Source of the DNA: Thereva unica
Lineage: Eukaryota > Arthropoda > Insecta > Diptera > Therevidae
Assembly (NCBI GenBank): GCA_949987705.1
Contig: OX465283.1
Coordinates: 135,558,101 to 135,622,100, forward strand
Direction: 5' to 3'
DNA: 64,000 bases
Shown here: positions 46,106-57,769 of the stretch, in pieces
How positions within the stretch are numbered: the first letter of the stretch is position 1
Layout of the letters: the number at the start of each line of letters is the position of its first letter
Made by a program: the position numbers and the translations under genes
The notes under the pieces: model-generated
The model's input: the letters and a program-made list of their open reading frames with translations, nothing else
What the model was told of the DNA's origin: nothing
Databases searched by the model: none

Positions 46106-47453
46106 TCATTTGCGGAAAGCAAGCTGTTAAAATCAATCAAGGCAAGCCTCGATGACAGTTCACCAAAGTTTGTCTTTTTAAAGTTAAAGGAATATGGGAG
46201 AGGAGAAGGAAATTTTGAGTACGATTAACTCAATGTCAAGGTGGTTAGAGAAACTAGGAAAGGAGATTGGATGAACCCGCTAGCCGTCGATACCTGAAGG
46301 ATGTCGTTAGTTTTTGACCTGGTCCCCTTATGTTCTGGTAGTAAAGGGAAAGCGTCTCGAGTTTTTCGACTTCTGTGGAGCTCTCGGAGTAAAAGCGTTT
46401 GCATGATGAGCTTGAGTACGGGTATGCCGCGCAAAATGCTTGATAAGGGCACCAGCAGGCCAGAAACTAGGGTTCAAGAGAATCTCGGCAATAACAGGCG
46501 GTGCAAACCAAACCAAAGGAGCAACCGGCATGGAAACCTTGCTGACTTTTTTGCAAAGAACAGTTCCAGGGTCTATAGATTTCTTCCTTAAATCTTCACA
46601 GAAAGTCTTCCGTCATAGTTTCAGGAAAAATCGCAAGATGAAGATATTTAAAGGTCTCGATATCGTAACCAGAGGGGTACACGGTTCCATCGGACTCACG
46701 GACCGATCTAATGGTCGACTCTGTCTCTGGAACGTGGGGCAAGCAACTCAAGGTGACATTTTCACCAATAGTCGACAATCTTGGCGATTTCGATTATTCC
46801 TGATGACTTTTACGACCCGCCTTAATACTACTAGGCACGATTGGATTGTCAGCCACCTGTTGCAAAAAACATTCTCCGTTAGAGAAGCAGCAGTGGAGCA
46901 GGGTGAAGACAGAAGCTGCTCACCAACCTGCAGGGCGCCTTCAGATCCTGCCGCCGCTGAGAAGGTGTTTTTCGTGTCAAAGACGCTCTGCAATCTTAAG
47001 CACAGAGAGCTCAGGATATTGTGATTTTGTAACACCGCTGATTACAGTGAATCAATATCAGCCCGAACACGCTTGGTATTCCTTTTAATATCGTCCAATG
47101 TAGGATCAATAGAAGCCGAGGAGGAAAGTGCAGGAAGATGCTGCAGAGATTGCCTGACTTAGTAATACTGTGGCTGGAGATGGGTGAGAGTCGTTTTCAA
47201 CCCGGACTATAAGCCGATTAGCTTTGCAACCTTGGGGCTCAGGAAGACTTGCGTTCGTATGGCATTGAGTGTTGAGGTTCTTTTTCCTGTACCTTAAATA
47301 TGTTTATGCTGTACCTTAAAAATTGCTTATCATTACAAAATTATTGGGGTATTGAAAAAAAATAAATGAATGCACTTGATTTATTTTTCCGTAATATTTC
47401 TCTGCTTTAAACTTGTTATTGCCAAAACACAGCAAAAAAAATTATAATAATGT
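46106..47453. other. Unassigned region with overlapping open frames
   Basis: Several open frames of 60-194 residues overlap on both strands (longest 46440-47024 +; minus-strand frames 46596-46778 and 46748-47035). None has a motif I recognise. The density suggests GC-richer, formerly coding sequence, probably a decayed transposon, but no family can be named. Confidence 0.3.
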
Positions 47454-48597
47454 TTAGAGTAAGCCCAATTTTTTAATTTGTTCCTTAATATAACGACCAA
47501 CGATTAATTGCGGCCTAGTCTCAAACTGGTGTATAGATTCTTTTGGGACTCTTACCTGCAATAATAATAAAAAACAACATACTCAAAAAAACAAATATAA
47601 AACTCAAACCTGATCACCCTTCAATCTATCAAGCACAGCAACACAAACAATGGCCGATTTTATGCCAGTACGATGCGTCAATGCTGCCAACATGGTGCAC
47701 TCCATTTCAATATTCCGTACTCCAATTTTATAAAGTTTATTAAGGAAATTATACTTGTCATCTTCCTGGTGATCGCAAATAGCTCCATCAATTCGGCCTT
47801 GGCTTTCATAAAAGTCATCAGTAGCTAAAGTTTTTGCTAAGATCGTTTCAAATCCGTCTTCAAACTGTGAACATTGTTGAATTTCTTTTGCAAAGTCCTT
47901 ATCCAGAATGGCTGGGCGTTGTACACGTTTACCCAAGATAAGCTTTTGTTTTATTTATTTAGTCAGTTTTGTTAGATGATATTTGCAAAATACGTACAAA
48001 TTCTTGTTTGTTTTCTAGTAATCCATTTAATGGTTCTTCTGTCACAACAACTGTTCCAGGCTGAACACCTATACCGCCAGAAGTTCCAATTCGAATGAAA
48101 ACTGGATCGACGCAGTTAGCATACTTTACCAATTTTATCAATTCGTGTAATAAAACTGAGAGGGACGCCATACCAATTCCATGACTTACGCATAGTACTG
48201 GTCCAACCTGTAACAATAGGCTATTTTAGTTGTTACAAAAATGTTTCATACAAACCTTATACATTGCATATCTATTTGATTTTATGGTAAGATCAATCAG
48301 TTCAGAATCCTCTGGGAGTTCGTAGCCTAGTTCTTTTTTAATGTACTGAGCAAACGTTTTCATTCGATGCTGAGTCCCACCCATGCAAACAAACTATAAG
48401 AAAATAATTGATTAAAAGAAATTTATTAAAATATTTTAATGGCGAACCTTTACGTCCCCAAACATTTTCTCCAGATCGTGAGTGCCATTTCCTAAGGCTA
48501 AGTGATATAGGAAATCCTGATCTAGGTCCAAAAGATACTTGTTTGGTAAAGAGGCAATGCCCCTTTTCTCATTTCCTCTTTTGTCTGCTTGTGCCAT
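47454..48597 (-). CDS. Uridine phosphorylase
   Basis: Five exons on the minus strand, 48597-48448, 48393-48256, 48207-47998, 47942-47610 and 47555-47454, all break in phase 0 and give 310 residues, the same as human UPP1. The enzyme splits uridine with phosphate to uracil and ribose-1-phosphate in the cytosol (pyrimidine salvage). Signature blocks are present: 'LFGDVK'-like 'MFGDVKFVCMGGTQHRM' (phosphate side), 'RYAMYKVGPVLCVSHGIGMA', 'RIGTSGGIGVQPGTVV', 'TDDFYESQGRIDGA' and 'RNIEMECTMLAALTHRTG', where the EME carries the ribose contact. The end 'FETRPQLIVGRYIKEQI' also matches. Two residues are missing at the exon 3/4 joint relative to human. An AATAAA (minus strand) lies near 47385-47380. 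A paralogous last exon lies at 61836-61654. Confidence 0.92.
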
Positions 48598-48599
48598 TT

Positions 48600-48887
48600 T
48601 TAACGAATACTGTAATTATATTTTAAACGAAATCAGGAAAGTGGGAGGAGTGAGAGGGCGTTTTTCTGATGCTAAACCACGAATTATTTTTTCAGATAAT
48701 CGGGCCTATTCTGAACTTCGCTGGAATTTTCTTACATTGGTAGCATGCGAGTAACACCAGGGGACAACAATTTGAAAGTCTGTTTGGTGTTATGGACCAA
48801 TTTAGTGAAAGTCTAAGTGAATTTAGTGAAAAGTCAACTTCTATGCTACAGTGTGTTATCCAAATGGTAGTGAATCATTGCGCTCCT
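48600..48887. other. Upstream flank of uridine phosphorylase
   Basis: Short flank between the phosphorylase start codon and a LINE tail. No promoter motif was identified. Confidence 0.3.
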
Positions 48888-51040
48888 TTACTCCCTCATG
48901 GGACATAGGGCGGAAACAGTTGCCCTCCAGCGGACTCTGGTTTGCGCGACAGTTCTCAGCTCCGAACAGGATCTCCCAGTTGTTGCGGCTTCTGCTAGTA
49001 GGGTTCTCCTCCACGTTGTTCTAGGTCTTCCGACTCGACGGGATCCTTGTGGATTCCACTCGAGGGCCTGTTTGGCTAGATTTTCGTTTTCGCGTCGCAA
49101 GGTGTGGCCAACCCAATTCCATTTCCTTCGTCTGATTTGGTCGTCTATCCTTTCTTGGCCGGCGCGGCGTCATAGTTCTTCGTTTGAAATTCTATCCTAC
49201 CAGCGGATTTTCAGGATACGACGCAGGCATCTGTTGATGAAGACTTGTAGGAGCCCTGTGATGAATTGGGTGACTTTCCATGTTTCGCAACCGTACAGAA
49301 GTACTGCCTTAACGTTGGAGTTGAACAGCCGCAATTTGGTGTTAGTGGAGATCACCGTTGATCTCCATATTCGGGACAGGCATGCATATGCGCCTCGTGC
49401 TTTATTTATTCTGGAACTGACATCTTCTTCTGCACTACCATTTTCGGTAATAATACTACCGAGGTAGCAAAATTTATCGACCAGTTCCACGTCACGGTTA
49501 TTCAGCGCAGTCCGTTCAACGGTGTTTGCATTTATCCGCATTTCTTTAATTTCTTTAACTACTCCTGAATTCACCTCAAAGCTGTCGGATAATTTTCCAT
49601 TATGGAGAACTCTGCATTTGGAATTGTTATATAGGGCTTTTATCAATTCTATTATTTTATCAGGCAGTTCACGTCGCCGTAGTGCCTGCCATATAAAGCT
49701 CCTATTGACCGAGTCGAACGCTTTCTCATAATCTACGAAAGCAAGGTAAAGGGGGATCGGAATTTAGTAGACTGCTCCACTATTATTCGTAAGGCGTTGA
49801 TATGATCAATACATGAGCGGCCCTTCCTGAATCCGGCCTGCTGCCTCCTAAGCGTTCGGTCTACTGTGCCTCACTTATCCTAGATAGTAATATATGGGAC
49901 AAAATTTTGCCCACTGTAGATAGTAAACAGATGCCTCTCCAGTTGTCGCATATTGTTAGGTCCCCCTTTTTTGGTATTTTGACTATGATACCTTCCGTCC
50001 AATCCTCCGGAAAGGTACAGGTGCTCCATGCTATTTCTAGGATTGGCTGAAGCGCATCTGCTATGAGGCTTGAGTCGGCTTTCAACAATTCTGCCATCTT
50101 TTCCAGCTGCTTTACCATTGGCCATCGCATGAATTGCGGTTACTATTTCCGTCTTGGATGGGGCCCTGGTGGTAATTCTTATTGGCTGTGCATTGTTGCT
50201 GGTTTCCTGAGGTTCCTGTATAAATGAACCATTCAGGGCGGCGAAGAAGTAATCTCTCCATCTTTGGGGCTGCTTCTCGTCGCTGCACAGCAGCCTTCCA
50301 TCCGCACTCTTAACGGCATGCTTTTTAGTAGAGTGCTTTCCCGAGAGCTGTTTGCCGCGTTTTCCGCTTTTTCTGCGAGCTCATTTATCTGCTGCCTTTT
50401 ATCACGCCGGACACTTCTCTTTACCTCCCGGTGTAATTGGGAGTATTCCCGTTCCAGTTGGTAACGTCTTTCGGGGTCGCTTGTAGAGTTTACGTTATTT
50501 TTTAGGGCTCTCCTGCGTTCTATTTTTTGCCAGGTTGTGTCCGAGATCCAGTGTTGCTGGTTTCTTTGGACATAACCGATGCTCGATTCCGCAGCCGTCA
50601 ATATTGCGCCCTTGGTCCTACTCCACAGCTCTTCAATATTTGTGTCGTCAGAAACGTTGTGCTGGTTTAATATTTGCTGTAGGTTTCCAGCAAATTCCCG
50701 CTTTTTAACGCTCTCCCGCAGAAGATCTACGTTGAACCGTCTACGGTTTATAGCATCGCGTTGTACGTTTCTGATTGCGGCGATTTTGAGGCGAATAGTT
50801 GCTACTACCAAATGGTGGTCGCTTCCAGTGTCTGCTCCCCTGAAACTCCTGACATCCTCGAGGATAGTTCTCCATCTGCGGCTGACGGCCACATGATCTA
50901 TCTGATTTCTCGTTCTACCATCGGGCGATACCCAGGTCTCTTTGTGTATCTTCTTATGACAAAAGTAAGTTCCACCTACCATGAGTTGGTGGGAGCTACA
51001 GAAGTCAACGAAAAGCTCACCAGTACTAAGTTAGCTATTA
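48888..51040 (-). mobile_element. Family C RTE-like LINE, palm deleted
   Basis: Minus strand from 51040: the end of the endonuclease ('MVGGTYFCHKKIHKETWVSP', 'RNQIDHVAVSRRWRTILEDV', 'TGSDHHLVVATI') opens a 249-residue frame. Fingers follow ('ANGKAAGKDG', 'IVKIPKKGDLTICDNWRGIC'), then 'SKCRVLHNGKLSDSFEVNSG'. The next residues are already from the thumb ('RTALNNRDVELVDKFCYLGS'), so the FADD part is lost. The tail has 'LLYGCETWKV' and 'RCLRRILKIRW', then 'EWNPQGSRRVGRPRTTWRR'. Several frame changes. Its 5' end is missing. Confidence 0.85.
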
Positions 51041-51059
51041 TTTCATCATCATTACATTT

Positions 51060-51348
51060 CCCGCTGGGTAGTAAATGCTACTTTGGTGTACGCAAGCACC
51101 TGACATCCAGAAATATATCAAGGAGAGTACTTTGCCCAACACTACTACTACCTACTGTATGGTTCGGAAGTGTGGACATTGCAAAACGCAGACGGAGTAT
51201 TGGTAGAAATATTTAAAATGAAAATCTTTCGGGGAAAATACTGTCAGGAAAAGGGAGACCAGGCCAGCCTAAGAAAAGATATATAGTTTACGTCGAGGAA
51301 GACTTGAGACAGTTGGGAACACGAAATTAGAAAAGTCGGGCCAGACAC
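51060..51348 (+). mobile_element. RTE-like LINE tail, left of the TAA-flanked element
   Basis: In shifting frames: 'LLPTVW' with 'YGSEVWTLQNADGVL', 'GRPGQPKKRYIVYVEEDLRQ' and 'LGTRN*KSRARH'. It resumes at 52101 with 'ESWRLTLEEAKANNRLWSP'. The two parts are continuous when the element between them is removed. Confidence 0.65.
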
Positions 51349-51351
51349 TAA

Positions 51352-52097
51352 GGCCCCTGTGCTGAAGGTCGAGTCATATGACAATCGCAAGTATATGTCG
51401 TTGTCGTCTTGTTTTTTAGTTGTCGTTGTGCTGAGAGTCGGGTGGCGTGACAAGTCGTTTAAGTTGAAGAAATTGCCGTTTCAGTAAAATTACGGCTGTC
51501 AGCACAGGGTTCAGAGAGTGTATGTGCTGAGTTTTTGTGTTTCGTGAGGAATAAACATTTTTAGTTTGAAGAATAAACATTTTTGAGTTTGTGTTTCGCG
51601 AAAATTTTAATAAAATATAAACAATTTGAGATTAAAGATGTTAAATTCTGCGGAGTTATGGTGTAGTATAGTTCAGAAGATGAAGATAGCAAACGCGAAG
51701 AACTAAAAATTTTATGTTATTAAACATAAACCAAACATTTGTGTAATTTGTCAGCATACATCTGCCCTTTAGCCACATCTGGATGGTTTTCTAAAAGTCA
51801 AACTTATGTTTGGAATTGTTTTCTATTTGTAATTTTTATTCTGAAATTATTAAACAATTAAAATTAAACACTCCAAAATAACAAATATGTATTTTATTTC
51901 AAATTTTCCTTCTTTGTCGCTAACGCAAACAGCCCGACCAAAAGTGACAACAAAACTACAATAAAAACGACTGTCAGCACCCCAAATAAGTTGTCGTTTA
52001 TGTCAGCAGATCTTACACGACAAGAATCGACTATCACCACACCGCTGTATAAGCTTCATTTCTTATGACAGCAAATACGACTTTCATCACAGGGGTC
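51352..52097. mobile_element. 746-bp PIF/Harbinger-like non-autonomous element
   Basis: The left end GGCCCCTGTGCTGAAGGTCG is inverted at the right (GACCCCTGTGATGAAAGTCG). TAA precedes the left end (51349-51351) and CAA follows the right (52098-52100), a near-perfect 3-bp duplication as in PIF/Harbinger. A further inverted copy of the end (GGCTGTCAGCACAGGG) lies inside at about 51490. A frame fragment 'EDEDSKREELKI' near 51680-51710 is also kept in the copy at 58.7 kb. It splits a LINE tail. Confidence 0.7.
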
Positions 52098-52100
52098 CAA

Positions 52101-52170
52101 GAATCATGGAGGCTAACGTTGGAGGAAGCCAAGGCCAACAATAGGCTGTGGAGCCCCTGATGATGCTCTC
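52101..52170 (+). mobile_element. RTE-like LINE tail, right part
   Basis: Continuation of the tail at 51060-51348, reading 'ESWRLTLEEAKANNRLWSP' to the stop. Confidence 0.6.
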
Positions 52171-53639
52171 CACGATGCACAGAAAATTCGTTTTATTTGA
52201 ACGAATTTGACAGACCTTTATTTAAAATTTTACGATTTTTAATTTTTAAATGACTTCAGTTGAAAGAGATTTACAATCATTCTTATCATTTTGAGTATTC
52301 AGATGCATTTTAAAAGCAGGAACTATATTTTGATAATATTTTTCCGTGTCAGTTGATCTTTTTTATAGAAATATTATTCACACTGCATTACATTTAATTT
52401 ATAACGCAGTACTTCCTGGACTTCATTTTTAAATTTTTTTAATCTGTATACCATACTATAGTGTTTTATTTTCCTTCTTTAGATAAAATCAAATTTTAAA
52501 TACATTACGTGCAAGGGTAAACAACTAAATACGACTGACCACCCACAGTACAACTATCACAGAAAAATAAAATTTATTGTTTTGCGGAAGCAATATTAGC
52601 TAGCTCCCTATAGATAGTTACTTGAGTTTCATGACCAAAAGCTACTAAGAAATTAATTGCCAATATCAAACAACTGTTTACTTATATTATTGAAATCGTA
52701 TACATAATGTAATCTTACTTTTCTTTGTACTAGTTGGAGATAAGTAAATACCTACTTAATATCTATCTGTAAAAAACCGATAATGCATGAGCATACGTTA
52801 GAAGTGCCATAGAAGTAAATTATTAGCTAATGCTATGCGGATTGAGTGTAAATAAGGTACATAATTATGAGTTAATTTTAGATGATCAAAACTAACATGT
52901 TTGATTATAAGTTACCTTAATTCAACAAATAAATACTATTTAAATCGATTAATAAGTCAATCTCTCCTTGAGCACTCAACAACTTGCACTATATCAAACT
53001 ACAAAAAGCGGTGTCTCGGCGTGCACTGCTGGGGTAAGACTGAACTAGTGAAGTATGAGTAAATGCTCATATTTCCGAGCATTGAAGCAATACAATTGCA
53101 CTTGGTGTTGTAAACTTTTTGTGAATGAAATTTGATGACTGTTGAATCTGTAGTTCCAGATGTTTAGAAGTAAAGTGATTCTTTTCACTGAAACAATTTT
53201 CATGCGGTAAAGAAGTAAGAGAAGCTCCTTTCAGTAAGATGTTATGCTTTGCTTTTTTTACTTTTTTGTACTGTTTAGAATTCCACGTCATATGTAAATA
53301 AAGAAAAATGTATGAATAAATATTTAAACTGAATTTGCCAGTAAAGTTACATAAAAACGGTAACAATGAGCTCGCCAATTATCTTGTAAATAAAGTTGAT
53401 AATATTTTGTTATTTCATTTAGAAATAACACTCTGCACTTATAGAACTCTTTCCACTTATAGTTTTTTTCGGATTTTTCGATAACCTTGAAATATTTTTT
53501 TAGTAATTAAATAAATTGATACAAGTTCGTGTTGTTTTAACGCTTGAAGATAATGCATCGCAATCGAATATTGTAACTATTGCACGCACGTATTTATGTT
53601 CGCAATAGGCTCCTCCACCATGCAACCGATCTTAATGAA
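52171..53639. other. AT-rich intergenic sequence
   Basis: No gene or repeat was recognised. The minus-strand frame at 53067-53378 has no motif and AT-rich codons. Confidence 0.35.
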
Positions 53640-53968
53640 ATTTTTACCACGTTCTATTTACATTAGAACTTAGAACATAGGCTATTCTATTACTTTCTAA
53701 AGCCACTCTGTCATGGAAGGCTTCGTCGAAAAACATCATACAGCTTTTCATGTTTGCATGAAGAGTCGTGGGGGTCACCCATGATGCACCGCGAAGCCCG
53801 GCTTTGAAAAATTCATAATGGACGCTGAAATATGACCGAAATTCAAAATATACGCGGAAATATGGTTGAATTTGCCAATTTTCTTCCGATTCAAATGAAA
53901 ATTGGTAAAGGGTTTTTAAGGTCGCAAAGAATGAATTTGGAGTCAAAGCTAATAAATATGGCCGACGA
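53640..53968. repeat. Diverged tandem repeat, left part
   Basis: Contains one unit with TTCCGATTCAAATGAAAATT near 53887. Related units lie at about 54837 and 54956 (period about 119 bp), beyond a family A LINE that has split the array. Confidence 0.5.
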
Positions 53969-54812
53969 TTTTTTTATGTGATAGTCTAAACTTAGGTGTC
54001 ATCCTTTGTACTACTAGTCCGTCATGTCGTACACGTCATGGTGCAATGTTTAGTAGTAGTAAGCTTAGCTCGAAGGATAGAGAGAAAGATAGGATAGATT
54101 AGGGGGAGTCGGGTGGGTGTTGGAGGAGATGGTGGTGAACCTTGCGCTTGAACTCTTGGGTGTTGTATGAGTTCGGGAATATTGACTGAGGTAAGTTGTT
54201 CCACAGTCGCGTTGTTCTTGTTATAAACGAATTTCTAAATCGGAGTGTGCGCGAAGATAAGGGCTGTAGACTATAAGGGTGAGCCGAGCGGGCAAGTCTA
54301 GTGTTGCGGGAGAAAAGTTGCCGTGGAGGCATGAAGTTACTTATTTCAGTAGAGCAATCGTTGTGGTAAAATCGGTAAAATTTTGCAAGGGCTGCTACAT
54401 TCCTACGGTGGCTTAATGAATCAATTGAGGAGCAAATGGCGCTATCGCCAATAAGTTTGAGAGCGCGACTTTGCACCTTTTCCAGCCTGGCTAAGGTGGT
54501 TCTCGGGGCCCCAGCCCAAATATACGAGTTGTATTCGAGGCGGGACGAATGTAGGACTGGTAGATTGTAGCCCTGGCCGACGGCTGAAGGAGGAATTTGC
54601 TTTTTTTAAGGAATCCCAGGCATTGTGCTGCTTGTTAGCGATTTGGAATGTGTGGTTATTCCACCGCAGATCTTCGGATAGTGTTATGCCTAGGATGTTT
54701 AAAGACGGTTCTGCCATTAGGTTTTTATTGTCCACTGAAATAGAAGGAAGGTCGGCAGGTTTTATCGGAGATGAGACAGTATTTCGTTTTTGATGCATTG
54801 AATGCGGCCCCA
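53969..54812 (-). mobile_element. Family A LINE, antisense
   Basis: A poly(T) run at about 53969-53976 is the LINE 3' tail. The minus strand then gives the conserved 3' UTR, an intact C-terminal end from 54476 to 54099 ('RALKLIGDSAICSSIDSLSH' to 'LWNNLPQSIFPNSYNTQ') and, in shifted frames, the region 'ADLPSISVDNKNLMAEPSLN' near 54720. It is 5'-truncated near 54812. Confidence 0.85.
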
Positions 54813-55529
54813 AGTTGTGAATTTGCAAATTGTGTTCCAATTCAATTGAAAATCGGTATCTGGGGTTTTTTAAGATAGTAATTAACGAATCAATGATCAA
54901 AATACAAATTCGAAATGCCGCACCAATATGACTGACGAGTTTACCAGTTGTATTCCGATTCCAATGAAAATCGGTATATGGGAATTTTAACGTATATATG
55001 TAGTAAATAACGAATTTATGATCAAAACTTATAAATTCCAAATTTGGAGCCAACATGGCGGAAGAAGTTTGCCAAATAACTGTCATTTCCCGGTTTAGAG
55101 TTGGAAAATCGGAAAATTTTACATTCTAGCTACAAATGGAAGAACATTGAACATAGTGTATTCTGAAGCTTTCCAAGCAATCGCGTCAGAATTGATATGG
55201 CAAGGAGAACCTGAAATTTGGGAATTTAATTTTTAGTTAAACATTTAGGAGTCTGCAGTACGTGAAGAGGCTGGCATCTGGGTAAATAAATAAAACCTCG
55301 ATCAGTGTGATTCTCAACTGATGCTTTTGGACGCATTTACACTGGCCATCCATTGAATGTTGAATATTTCCACTTGGGCTTGCTGTTGATTAACGCTCAT
55401 GGCCCAAAATCATTGACATATTTACTAACGGTAAATGGCCACCTTTGTGAAACATAGAGGCGACTTAGCGTTTGAGCTTATTGGGGGACGATGGGACCGA
55501 ACAATCGCTGATTCCGTGGCCACATCGAA
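54813..55529. repeat. Diverged tandem repeat, right part, and flank
   Basis: Units with TTGAAAATCGGTATCTGGGG (54846) and AATGAAAATCGGTATATGGG (54964) are about 119 bp apart. Beyond about 55250 no repeat or gene is recognised. Confidence 0.5.
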
Positions 55530-55886
55530 TTTTTTTTTATGTGGCAGTGTTAAGTTCAGGAGTCAAGGCTGTATCAGAACCTCAAAATTGGCAGCGTGCA
55601 GCAAATTAGGACATGAGATGAACATGTAGCACGCTGCTCTGGTGCTGCTTTGCTTGTCATTTTAGCAGTCTCAGCCAATAGAAACACTTGTGATTGCAGC
55701 GCTGCATGAGGTTCTGAATGAGCCTTCACCCTTTGTACCACCAGTCCGTCATGTCATTTGTCACGTCATGGTGCAATGTCTGGCAGTAAGCTTAGTACGG
55801 GGGAGGGGGGGGGGGGTTATAAGGGTACGGGGGGTATTGAAGAAGGTGCTGATGAACCCTGCGTTTGAACTCTTGGATGTTGTAGG
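55530..55886 (-). mobile_element. Family A LINE 3' end, antisense, interrupted
   Basis: Starts (minus-strand 3' end) at the poly(T) near 55535 with ATGTGGCAGTGTTAAG. A MITE splits it at 55566-55725, after which CCCTTTGTACCACCAGTCCG continues the 3' UTR. A run of G near 55800-55815 matches the C-tract of the copy at 35.4 kb. Ends near 55886 within the last coding codons. Confidence 0.75.
55566..55725. mobile_element. 160-bp MITE with TCA target duplication
   Basis: Starts AGGCTGTATCAGAACCTCA and ends in the inverted form (AGGCTCATTCAGAACCTCA, 16 of 19 matching). TCA flanks it on both sides (55563-55565 and 55726-55728). Removing it and one TCA restores the family A 3' UTR. No coding capacity. 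Confidence 0.8.
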
Positions 55887-57769
55887 ACCAAGATTCCTCT
55901 GCTCAAACATTTTCAAAACATCTTTTGGACGTAGGCAAGGGCGAAATCCCAATCGATAGCACAATATTTTATTATTCGGAATAAAAAAAAAAGTAAAAAT
56001 TTCTTTAAATGTCTTTTACTTCTTGTCACATCACATCAACTGCAAAATAATCGGAAACGATAGTGTGCACCAAAAGAATAGGTAATTTAAACCCATTAAC
56101 ATTTCGGGTATTGATAAATTACAAACGCACGTGCATTGTAATTTCCCCTTCGAAACTCATTTACGGACAACAACACCCCCCTATAGCATCTGTTGACCAC
56201 AACAAGAGTGGTAGTGAGACCGTTGAATTGTGAACGGAGTGACACTTTTCGTTTCACTCTCGAATGGTACTTTCGTGGTGCGATTTGAGGCTCTCATTAC
56301 CCATGGAACAAGCGATTTTGAGATTCCCAATTGTTTTGGCGCACGCCAAACATACTCTTGGCTGGCGCAGCGGGGCGCATCGGATTCCAGTTAGTAATTT
56401 AATTAAAAAACTGGTTTCAATCAATTAGTTATATTTATATATTTACAAATGCAAATACAACGATATTATGTTTACCTAATAACAACGTTTCCAATTATTT
56501 TTGTTTTTCGTTTTTTGTTAAACTTTCATTTCCAATTCATTTTCATTATAAAGTTAATTTTGAAACACTTTTTTCTTTTACAATATTAATATATTTATAT
56601 TTAATTTTTGTTTTTCATTTAATATCATATTAAAAAATAAATATTAATAACACAGACTACTAACGTTGCAACGTGTGAATGTGTTATATTAAATATGCAA
56701 CAAATTTTATTTTCTTTATTCTTAAAAAGCTTCTATTGTCATTAGTTGTATGTTGTGGCAATTTTTTCTTTTGTAAATTATATATACTCGTGTGTGTTTT
56801 ATTTTTGTTTTGTTTTTAGAATTAAACGGTAGGATAGTTGTACATCAGCATATTTACTGATATTGATATGAAGTGTGTTTTATTTTAACAAAATTTTTAT
56901 AAAATAAATTAATTTAGTGAAAGCATTTAATGAAAATGAAATTTATATTTGGTTGTTACATTTTCGATATGGTAATTTATAGTGAGTTTTAATTAATTAT
57001 TTAATAGTAAAAAGTGATTCATTGGGTTTTTATAACATTCTTTCTACCTTGCTGAAATTTTGTTTATTTTCTTAGATAAACAATGAACAGAATTTATGTA
57101 GCGGTAAGATTCATGGAATGCCCTGCGTAGTCGGTGTTTCATTATTTATTAGATTGTTCTGTGAAATGTTTTTTTGATATACTTAAAGATATTTGTTTAT
57201 TTTAAAAATAGAGAGTTATAGCAACTGCCTTTTTCGACCTAACCGTTGGGTATAATCCGTAAAAATCTTTGTGAATTAGGTAGGAATCGATTCAGTGCAC
57301 AGTTAATATAAAACTGTCTTACTTATGTATAAAGTACGTATGGATGTATAAAGAAATAATTCTAAAATATTTTTATACATCTTGTCTTTTTTTTTACAAA
57401 ACAACCGAACTACATACATCTTAACCTCTCCGTTTTGGGCCTTTTTATTCTTCTTTATATCTGTGAATGCTTCGAGCCGAGCTCTTTGTATGAATACGCC
57501 CAACAACGAAACTACGTCCTATATTTCTTGCTGGAATATTCCTTTTTGTACCTTAGACTGTTCTAACTTTGTTACTAACCAATATTTTCACACAACAATT
57601 ACTATCCATCTAAAACACTTGTATTATGCTCGTGATTTGCGTGACTTGTTGAGCATATTACAAAAATATTTAAAGCCGATATACTACAGCTATTTAAAGA
57701 CAAAATCATTCGTCATCACAACTCCCTTATTTATTTAAGCCTCATATAGAACTGCTGAAAAACAAGCGT
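55887..57769. other. AT-rich intergenic sequence
   Basis: No gene was recognised. The open frame at 57382-57738 has no motif. An AG-ATAAACAATGAACAG...-GTAAGA segment near 57073-57110 looks like a tiny spliced exon but cannot be supported. Confidence 0.35.

Noticed and set aside
46440..47024. A 194-residue gene on the plus strand
   Set aside because: Overlapping open frames exist on both strands, there is no motif and no splice or promoter context.
57073..57110. A tiny coding exon 'MNRIYVA'
   Set aside because: It has acceptor- and donor-like edges but no neighbouring exon with which it could be joined.
57382..57738. A 118-residue membrane-like protein
   Set aside because: Hydrophobic AT-rich codons produce such frames by chance here; no motif or gene structure was found.
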